In this document: positions 6,510 to 10,863 of the stretch, in pieces
Layout: every line of letters begins with the position of its first letter
Position numbering within the stretch: position 1 is the first letter of the stretch
Assembly: GCA_934358235.1 (NCBI GenBank)
Contig: CAKRKK010000068.1
Location: forward strand, 1 to 10,863
Length of the DNA stretch: 10,863 bases
Origin: an uncultured Lachnospira sp.
GTDB taxonomy: Bacteria > Bacillota > Clostridia > Lachnospirales > Lachnospiraceae
Direction: 5' to 3'
Made by a program: the position numbers and the translations under genes
Notes under the pieces: generated by a model
Told to the model about the DNA's origin: nothing
The model's database searches: none
Seen by the model: the letters and a program-made list of their open reading frames with translations, nothing else

Positions 6510-7865
6510 ATGGTAAGTTCAGTAGTTTCGGGAGCTGGTATGGTTAAGCAGGTTTCAACTAATAAAGTATCCCAAAACAGCGGTGTATCTAAGAGCTCTG
6601 ATTTTAAGTCAGTCATGGCAGCCTCTTTAGCACAGAATACATCCGCAGCTAATTCTGGTGTTAAGAATAATAACCAGGGGGTTACAGGTGCAGCAAAGAA
6701 TGATGCACAGCCGGTACAGAAGAATAACAGTACTTCAAAGGCTGATGATAAGAAGGTTGATGATAAGAAGGTTGATGACAGACAGAATAAGCCTGTTAAC
6801 AGCAAAAAAGATGATAATGAGCTTAATGATAAGTTAAGTGAATTGACAGAGGATGTTAAGAACATTATTAAGGAAGAGCTTGATGTTTCAGATGAAGACA
6901 TAGCTGAGGCTATGGAGCTTTTAGGAATGACTGTCAATGACCTGTTATCGGTAGTGAAGGTTACAGAGCTTGTTGGTGAACTGACAGGTACAGATGCAAT
7001 AACACTTATAACAGATGACAATATGCTTAATAAGCTTACAGCAGTTCTTGATGTGGTTAATTCCTCACAGCAGGATATAGCTGATATGCTTGGTGTTAAT
7101 ACTGATGAAATAGGCAGTATTATATCAGAAGTACAGGTTGAGCCAAAAGCTGCTAATACACAGACAACAACAGCTAAGGACAATGCTGATAAGCAGAGTG
7201 TGCCAGAGGATAATACACAGGTGACAGTAAAGGAAACCACAAGTGATATATTAGCAGCAAAGATAACAACAGATAATCAGGACAGACAACAAAGCAGATC
7301 TGATAGTCAGAATCATAACACACAGAGCTATGGTAATGTTGCCGATAATCTGTTACAGAGTATATCTGAAAGCTATGCTGATGTAATCACAGAAGATGTT
7401 TCATATGTCAGCGAGGCAGATATAGTTAATCAGGTTATAGACCAGGTTAAGCTTACAGCAGGAAAAGAGCTTACAAGTATAGAGGTTATGCTTAATCCTG
7501 AAAGACTTGGAAGCGTTCATGTTACTGTTACAGCAAAGAATGGAATACTTTCAGCCCAGATTGCAGCCCAGAATGAGCAGGTTAAAACAGCTCTTGAGAA
7601 TCAGATGACTGCATTAAAAGAGAATTTTAACAATCAGGGAATTAAGGTTGAGGCAGTTGAAATAACAGTTATGGCTCATCAGTTTGAAGCTGGTCAGAAC
7701 TTTGGACAGGGCGAATCAGAAAGAAGACAGTCGGAGCATAAGGTTAACAAGAAGCTTGATCTGTCAGCGTTTGATGAGGAAGCTGATGAAGAAACTGGTG
7801 AAGACGATTTAAGAAGACATGCTTCTATACAGAATGGAAACAGCAGTGTTGAGTACACAGCGTAA
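6510..7865 (+). CDS. fliK: Flagellar hook-length control protein FliK
   Basis: FliK is the secreted molecular ruler that sets hook length and switches export from hook to filament proteins. The 451-residue product has a long, hydrophilic, low-conservation N-terminal region rich in Asn, Asp, Lys, Ser and Thr, as expected of the ruler. The Flg_hook domain lies at about residues 315-395, with the signature MLNPERLGSVHVTVTAKNG starting at Met327 and QIAAQNEQVKTALENQM following. AAGGAGG (6495-6501) lies 8 bases before the ATG, one of the best SDs in the window. The gene precedes flgD and flgE, the hook cap and hook subunit whose assembly it controls. A short tandem repeat lies at 6744-6773. Confidence 0.93.
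   Translation: MVSSVVSGAGMVKQVSTNKVSQNSGVSKSSDFKSVMAASLAQNTSAANSGVKNNNQGVTGAAKNDAQPVQKNNSTSKADDKKVDDKKVDDRQNKPVNSKKDDNELNDKLSELTEDVKNIIKEELDVSDEDIAEAMELLGMTVNDLLSVVKVTELVGELTGTDAITLITDDNMLNKLTAVLDVVNSSQQDIADMLGVNTDEIGSIISEVQVEPKAANTQTTTAKDNADKQSVPEDNTQVTVKETTSDILAAKITTDNQDRQQSRSDSQNHNTQSYGNVADNLLQSISESYADVITEDVSYVSEADIVNQVIDQVKLTAGKELTSIEVMLNPERLGSVHVTVTAKNGILSAQIAAQNEQVKTALENQMTALKENFNNQGIKVEAVEITVMAHQFEAGQNFGQGESERRQSEHKVNKKLDLSAFDEEADEETGEDDLRRHASIQNGNSSVEYTA
6744..6773 (+). repeat. 15-bp tandem repeat inside fliK
   Basis: GATGATAAGAAGGTT occurs twice in direct succession (6744-6758, 6759-6773), followed by a partial third unit. It encodes DDKKV-DDKKV-DD from residue 79, in the N-terminal ruler region. 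The unit is a multiple of three, so copy-number change would keep the frame. Confidence 0.85.
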
Positions 7866-7901
7866 TGTGTATTGACAGGCAGGAAAGGAGATGAAACATA
7901 T

Positions 7902-8387
7902 ATGGCAGGAACAATAGATACAACAGGAATGGCGTCACAGCAGATTATGAGTTCAACCTCAAAGACAACTAATACAAAGAAGTCTAATACACTTAATATG
8001 GAAGATTTCTTAAGTCTGCTCGTTGCTGAGATGCAGAATCAGGATCCACTTGAACCAACTAGTAATTCAGATTATATGGCACAGATGGCTACCTTCTCGC
8101 AGGTTGAGGCTACTGCTGAGATGAACGAAAGAGTACTCAGCCAGACAGCATCTAATCTTATTGGAAAGGCTGTTATAGTTAAGACTGATACAAACAGCTC
8201 AGGCTATGCTGGTGGTATAGTTAATGGCTGGCAGGAAATCGATGGCATAGTATATCTTGGAATTAATGGTAACCTTTATGACATTAATGATATTGACCAG
8301 GTTATTGATAAGGATTACTATGAAAAGTGGATTGGTGGTGGAAGCACAACTGATAAGACTAATTCAGATAATAGTAAGACTGAATAA
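7902..8387 (+). CDS. flgD: Flagellar hook assembly (hook cap) protein FlgD, short form
   Basis: FlgD forms the temporary scaffold at the tip of the growing hook and is itself exported. From the ATG at 7902 it is 161 residues. The hallmark N-terminal segment is present: NMEDFLSLLVAEMQNQDPLEP at residues 32-52, then SDYMAQMATFSQVEA. A compact beta-rich stretch follows at about 88-133. The Ig/Fn3-like insert of the longer proteobacterial FlgD is absent, as is usual in many Firmicutes. A longer reading from TTG 7872 lacks an SD. The chosen ATG follows AGGAG (7886-7890) with an 11-base gap. It is the direct partner of FlgE downstream and FliK upstream. Confidence 0.93.
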   Translation: MAGTIDTTGMASQQIMSSTSKTTNTKKSNTLNMEDFLSLLVAEMQNQDPLEPTSNSDYMAQMATFSQVEATAEMNERVLSQTASNLIGKAVIVKTDTNSSGYAGGIVNGWQEIDGIVYLGINGNLYDINDIDQVIDKDYYEKWIGGGSTTDKTNSDNSKTE

Positions 8388-8388
8388 A

Positions 8389-8415
8389 TGATACTGCAAA
8401 GGGATTAGAGTATCA
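8389..8415 (+). repeat. 7-bp inverted repeat after flgD
   Basis: TGATACT (8389-8395) and AGTATCA (8409-8415) are exact reverse complements around a 13-base loop, just after the flgD stop. No T-run follows, so a terminator role is not supported. Confidence 0.35.
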
Positions 8416-8463
8416 CAGCTAAAGTCAGCATACAGCTCTGATGGAGTAAGTAATAGTCAGAAT

Positions 8464-8467
8464 GGAG
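8464..8467 (+). promoter_or_regulatory. SD that decides the start of the TIGR02530-type gene
   Basis: GGAG lies 6 bases before ATG 8474. An in-frame ATG at 8462 overlaps it, and its only upstream SD-like GGAG (8443-8446) is 15 bases away, too far to work well. The later ATG is preferred. Confidence 0.55.
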
Positions 8468-8473
8468 TTTCGC

Positions 8474-8896
8474 ATGAATAATATGATTAATAATATTAAT
8501 TCAATCGAACGAATGGCCGAAGCTATCAGTAAGAGAAAGAAACAGGATGTTAATGCCAGTTATGATGGCCCTTCATTTACTGAGATATTAAGTAGACAGA
8601 AGTCAATAGATGATCTGGCTGCAGAAAGAAGTAATGCAACAGGTCAGTTAAGGTTCACAAAGCATGCAGATGCAAGACTTGTGCAGCGTGACATACGACT
8701 TACTGACGAACAGATGATGCGACTTGAAGAGGGTACAAAAAAGGCATCTGATAAGGGAATAAAGGAATCCCTTGTACTTGTTGATGACCTGGCGTTCATA
8801 GTTAATACTGATAAGAAGATGGTTATTACAGCGATTGACCAGAATTCAAGTGAAGATAATATATATACAAACATTGATGGTGCGGTAGTTATATAG
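8474..8896 (+). CDS. Conserved flagellar-operon protein, TIGR02530 / DUF3766-like
   Basis: This 140-residue soluble-looking protein has no signal peptide or membrane segment. The N-terminal half is polar and probably flexible, with a SFTEILSRQKSIDDLA stretch at about 34-49. The conserved core runs from about residue 59 to 122: LRFTKHADARLVQRDIRL, then EEGTKKASDKGIKESLVLV, then AFIVNTDKKMVITAID. That pattern (F-x-KHA-x-x-R-x-x-x-R, then KG-x-K-x-SLVL, then VITA) is what I recall for the 'flagellar operon protein' family found between flgD and flgE in clostridia and some bacilli. Its function is not established. The position suggests a role in hook or hook-cap export, which is inference. Starting at 8462 would add MEFR. 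Confidence 0.8.
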   Translation: MNNMINNINSIERMAEAISKRKKQDVNASYDGPSFTEILSRQKSIDDLAAERSNATGQLRFTKHADARLVQRDIRLTDEQMMRLEEGTKKASDKGIKESLVLVDDLAFIVNTDKKMVITAIDQNSSEDNIYTNIDGAVVI

Positions 8897-8917
8897 CAGG
8901 ACCGTTTAGGATGTTAT

Positions 8918-8932
8918 TCATTCCCTGAATGA
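8918..8932 (+). repeat. Short hairpin upstream of flgE
   Basis: TCATTC and GAATGA form a 6-bp stem with a 3-base loop in the 95-base spacer before flgE. The rest of that spacer is a purine-rich GATGGATGGGATGG run and an imperfect AT-rich inverted repeat next to the flgE SD. No convincing promoter was found there. Confidence 0.25.
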
Positions 8933-8991
8933 TGGATGGGATGGACGCACCTCGATTAATAAAGGTTTAATTAATATGGAGGAACAATATT

Positions 8992-10323
8992 ATGATGAGA
9001 GCATTATTCTCTGGTGTATCAGGCCTTAAGGCACACCAGACAAGAATGGATGTTATAGGTAATAATATAGCAAATGTAAATACAGTAGCTTATAAATCAC
9101 AGTCTATGACTTTTAGTGAAGTATTTTACCAGACTACACAGACAGCAACAGGACCTAATGCTACAACTGGCAAGGGTGGTACTAACGCTATGCAGATAGG
9201 TCTTGGTTCATCAGTAGGTTCTATATCTACTGCGATGACAACAGAGGGTGCTACTGAAAGAACAGATAATACATTAGACCTTGCTATTACAGGAAGTAAT
9301 GCATTCTTTATAGTTAATAATGGTGGTAATACATATTTTACAAGAGCTGGTAATTTCACAAAGGATGAATCCGGTGCACTTGTTACACAGTCAGGTGCTA
9401 ATGTAATGGGCTGGCAGATAGATCCTATAACAGGACAGATTGTTAAGGATAAGGTTTCAAAGCTCTACGTTGAAAGTGCTGATTTCAAGTATACATTGCC
9501 TGAAAGAACTACTGGCATTACATTAACAGGTAACCTTGATTCTTCTTCAACAGAAGATGTTACTACAACTCTTAATTTCTATGACAGCCTTGGAAGCTCA
9601 TATCAGGCTACTGTTGTATTACACAGAGAAGGCCAGACAGGTAATGATGTTACATATTCAATAACAGGCTCATCTATAACTAAAGATGGAGAGGCAACAG
9701 ATCTTACATTGACAACAGATAGTTCACTTGTTTTCAATTCTGTAACAGGTCTTTCTAATGAAGCCAATGCCAATATATCATTTACAGTAGGCAGCAATAC
9801 AGCTAATGATCCACAGCTTGATTCTATTGGTTCAGTAGGAGAGCATAAGCTTACTGTTGATATGTCAGGCATAAAGATGATTAAGGACAAGAATTCTATT
9901 AAGCAGACTGATGGTATATATGATTCTGTATCAGGAACATATGTTGGTGGTGGTAAGGCAGTAGGTTCTATGACATCATATGGTATTGATACAACAGGAC
10001 GTATAGTAGCAAGCTATAGCAATGGTGATACTAAGGTTATAGGTCAGGTTGCAGTAACAGAGTTTACTAACCCGGGAGGTCTTGAGAAGGTTGGTGAGAA
10101 TCTTTATTCAGCAACACTTAACTCAGGAGAATTCGATGGAATAGGAAAAGATATTTCAGCCACAAGCGGAAAGATACAGTCAGGAGTGCTTGAAATGTCC
10201 AATGTGGATCTTGCTTCTGAATTCACAAGTATGATTACCACACAGAGAGGTTATCAGGCTAATTCAAGAATCATAACAGTATCTGATACATTGCTTGAGG
10301 AGCTTATTAATCTTAAGAGATAG
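8992..10323 (+). CDS. flgE: Flagellar hook protein FlgE
   Basis: FlgE is the structural subunit of the hook, the universal joint between rod and filament; it is exported by the FliH-I-J apparatus. The 443-residue product begins with the rod/hook N-terminal domain (ALFSGVSGLKAHQTRMDVIG, then NNIANVNTVAYKSQSMTF at about 24-41). A FlgE D2-like, Thr/Ser-rich outer domain occupies the middle, including TGITLTGNLDSSSTEDV. The protein ends with the C-terminal helix (SNVDLASEFTSMITTQRGYQ, then ANSRIITVSDTLLEELINLKR) that packs into the hook core. Two ATGs stand in a row at 8992 and 8995. GGAGG (8978-8982) is 9 bases from the first, which is preferred. The gene is complete. Confidence 0.97.
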   Translation: MMRALFSGVSGLKAHQTRMDVIGNNIANVNTVAYKSQSMTFSEVFYQTTQTATGPNATTGKGGTNAMQIGLGSSVGSISTAMTTEGATERTDNTLDLAITGSNAFFIVNNGGNTYFTRAGNFTKDESGALVTQSGANVMGWQIDPITGQIVKDKVSKLYVESADFKYTLPERTTGITLTGNLDSSSTEDVTTTLNFYDSLGSSYQATVVLHREGQTGNDVTYSITGSSITKDGEATDLTLTTDSSLVFNSVTGLSNEANANISFTVGSNTANDPQLDSIGSVGEHKLTVDMSGIKMIKDKNSIKQTDGIYDSVSGTYVGGGKAVGSMTSYGIDTTGRIVASYSNGDTKVIGQVAVTEFTNPGGLEKVGENLYSATLNSGEFDGIGKDISATSGKIQSGVLEMSNVDLASEFTSMITTQRGYQANSRIITVSDTLLEELINLKR

Positions 10324-10397
10324 TGCTTTTGGCGGGTTTATTTAAACAAATGAAATATAAGCCATAGCAGTTTATAAGGATTTAGCTTATGTGCTTG

Positions 10398-10442
10398 GGT
10401 GATTGCCGGAGTCTGGTAGTAAAAAAGACTCTGGCAGTTACC
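10398..10442 (+). repeat. 16-bp hairpin in the flgE-motA spacer
   Basis: GGTGATTGCCGGAGTC (10398-10413) pairs with GACTCTGGCAGTTACC (10427-10442) at every position, with three G-U wobbles, around a 13-base loop that ends in six A. It is the most GC-rich structure between genes in the window. ACAATATTTA follows rather than a T-run, so intrinsic termination would be inefficient at best. Confidence 0.65.
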
Positions 10443-10451
10443 ACAATATTT

Positions 10452-10477
10452 ATAAGAAATTCAGAAAGATTTCTTAT
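10452..10477 (+). repeat. 9-bp hairpin in the flgE-motA spacer
   Basis: ATAAGAAAT (10452-10460) and ATTTCTTAT (10469-10477) are exact reverse complements with an 8-base loop. A wobble pair extends the stem on each side. It follows the 16-bp hairpin after 9 bases. Confidence 0.5.
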
Positions 10478-10484
10478 GTCATAT

Positions 10485-10511
10485 ATCCGGACATATATAT
10501 TTAATCCGGAT
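10485..10511. repeat. Paired TCCGGA palindromes in the flgE-motA spacer
   Basis: ATCCGGA (10485-10491) and TCCGGAT (10505-10511) form a 7-bp inverted repeat with a 13-base AT loop. Each copy is also centred on the palindrome TCCGGA, and the second sits in a perfect 10-bp palindrome AATCCGGATT (10503-10512). The two centres are 20 bp apart, about two helical turns, a geometry suited to a dimeric DNA-binding protein or to an RNA hairpin. Confidence 0.45.
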
Positions 10512-10524
10512 TGTATAAGATAGA

Positions 10525-10564
10525 AAAATATGCAGAAAATGGCAGTATTTTGTTGCAATATTTT
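10525..10564. repeat. Imperfect inverted repeat overlapping the motA -35 candidate
   Basis: AAAATATGCA (10525-10534) pairs with TGCAATATTTT (10554-10564) over 10 bp with one bulged A. The second arm covers most of the TTGCAA -35 candidate. Confidence 0.35.
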
Positions 10565-10581
10565 GTCATTGGTGTTTTAAT
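10553..10581 (+). promoter_or_regulatory. Candidate SigA-type promoter for motA
   Basis: TTGCAA (10553-10558, 4 of 6 against TTGACA) is followed by a 17-base spacer and TTTAAT (10576-10581, 5 of 6 against TATAAT). A TG at 10573-10574 makes an extended -10. A start near 10588 would give a leader of about 75 bases before motA. This is the best-formed promoter candidate in the window, and it would let the stator genes be transcribed apart from the upstream operon. Confidence 0.45.
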
Positions 10582-10613
10582 ATAGATAGTTTATATGGGG
10601 GTGTTGTATTAAT

Positions 10614-10673
10614 ATGTATAAGCATAGATATGCCCCACAACGAAAGAATGGATGGTGTATTGAATGGATATAG
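10614..10673 (+). CDS. Possible 19-residue leader ORF overlapping the motA start
   Basis: The ATG at 10614 follows GGGGGTG (10597-10603), a good SD match, by 10 bases. It opens MYKHRYAPQRKNGWCIEWI and stops with TAG at 10671-10673, 10 bases into motA in another frame. The peptide is basic and aromatic and resembles nothing I recognise. motA itself has only a modest SD (GGTG at 10654-10657), so translation of this short ORF could feed ribosomes to motA by coupling. A chance ORF is quite possible at this length. Confidence 0.3.
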   Translation: MYKHRYAPQRKNGWCIEWI

Positions 10674-10863
10674 CTACACTTATTGGTATTGTAGTCGGAG
10701 CAGTAATGGTAGTATTCGGTATTCTGTGGGGTAATGGCGTTTCAGCATTGCAGAATTTCGTTGATGTTCCTTCGATTATTATTACAGTTGGAGGTTCATT
10801 ATCAGGACTTATAGCCTCTTATACTCTAAAAGATTTCCTTGGAAGCTTTAAGGGAGTCGGTCT
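10664..10863 (+). CDS. motA: Flagellar stator protein MotA, N-terminal part (cut by window end)
   Basis: MotA is the membrane subunit of the proton- or sodium-driven stator that presses on FliG to produce torque. Sixty-six codons are visible. The first transmembrane helix lies at about residues 3-22 (ATLIGIVVGAVMVVFGILW). A short loop ends in NFVDVPSIIITVGGSL, the conserved D-x-x-S-x-x-x-T-x-GG entry into the second helix, which runs to about residue 54. The ATG at 10664 follows an in-frame TGA at 10661, so no earlier start exists. motB is expected next, beyond the window. The coupling ion cannot be judged from this fragment. Confidence 0.9.
   Translation, partial: MDIATLIGIVVGAVMVVFGILWGNGVSALQNFVDVPSIIITVGGSLSGLIASYTLKDFLGSFKGVG

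Noticed and set aside
6374..7240. 288-codon ORF on the minus strand opposite fliK
   Set aside because: It lies antisense to a clear fliK and is Ser/Leu/Thr-rich low-complexity, as expected from reverse-reading Asp/Lys/Thr codons. It shows no recognisable domain.
7341..7348. GCCGATAA, a perfect match to the flagellar sigma-28/SigD -10 box
   Set aside because: It lies inside fliK and has no TAAA-type -35 at 14-16 bases upstream (ACAG/CAGA there).
7872..7901. Upstream TTG start for flgD
   Set aside because: There is no SD before it, and the sequence it would translate contains the AGGAG that serves the ATG at 7902.
8937..8954. GGACGCACC resembling the core of a c-di-GMP (GEMM-I) riboswitch
   Set aside because: The paired helices and the downstream receptor segment are missing, and flgE begins too soon after to hold them.
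10343..10368. TAAA, 14 bases, GCCATAGC after flgE as a SigD promoter
   Set aside because: Only the first three bases of the GCCGATAA box match at this spacing; too weak to call.
10398..10450. Rho-independent terminator after flgE
   Set aside because: The stem is strong, but it is followed by ACAATATTTA rather than a run of T, so it is listed as a hairpin only.
10389..10523. 44-codon ORF in the flgE-motA spacer
   Set aside because: It has an AAGGA 8 bases upstream, but it is read through three hairpins, resembles neither FlbD/SwrD nor any family I know, and has an unnatural composition. It is more likely a chance ORF.
10540..10557. TGGCAG...TTGCA resembling a sigma-54 promoter
   Set aside because: The GG-to-GC distance is two bases too long for sigma-54 recognition.

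Overview
This window is a contiguous piece of a large flagellar operon. All genes lie on the + strand, and the DNA is AT-rich with codon use that looks even throughout. The gene content, the Gram-positive-type layout, the TTG starts with strong Shine-Dalgarno (SD) sequences and the protein style suggest a motile clostridial Firmicute, probably Lachnospiraceae (Roseburia / Agathobacter / Butyrivibrio-like). The family assignment is inference from recognition, not a database result.

Layout: the 3' end of fliE (1-50), fliF (68-1675, MS ring), fliG (1708-2733, rotor/switch), fliH (2726-3565), fliI (3661-5031) and fliJ (5082-5534) (export ATPase complex), a MotE-like membrane protein (5596-6369), fliK (6510-7865, hook-length control), flgD (7902-8387, hook cap), a small conserved flagellar-operon protein of the TIGR02530 type (8474-8896), flgE (8992-10323, hook), and the first 66 codons of motA (10664 to the window end, stator). 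The order follows assembly: basal body ring, rotor, export motor, hook and hook control, then stator. It resembles the Bacillus fla/che order fliE-F-G-H-I-J-ylxF-fliK-flgD-flgE.

Most junctions are short (about 15-95 bases) and one overlaps (fliG/fliH), as in a single transcription unit. Two spacers stand out. The 140-base MotE-fliK gap holds a 17-bp AT-rich hairpin, then a TATAAT box followed by a perfect 7-bp inverted repeat. The 340-base flgE-motA gap holds four successive inverted repeats, a good extended -10 promoter candidate, and a 19-codon ORF with its own SD whose end overlaps the motA start. The small swrD/flbD gene often found after flgE in related operons is not visible there.

No mobile element, CRISPR array, tRNA or rRNA was seen, and no gene is broken. 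I see no new biological system here. The observations worth checking concern regulation of the late (hook-to-stator) part of the operon and two little-characterised conserved proteins.
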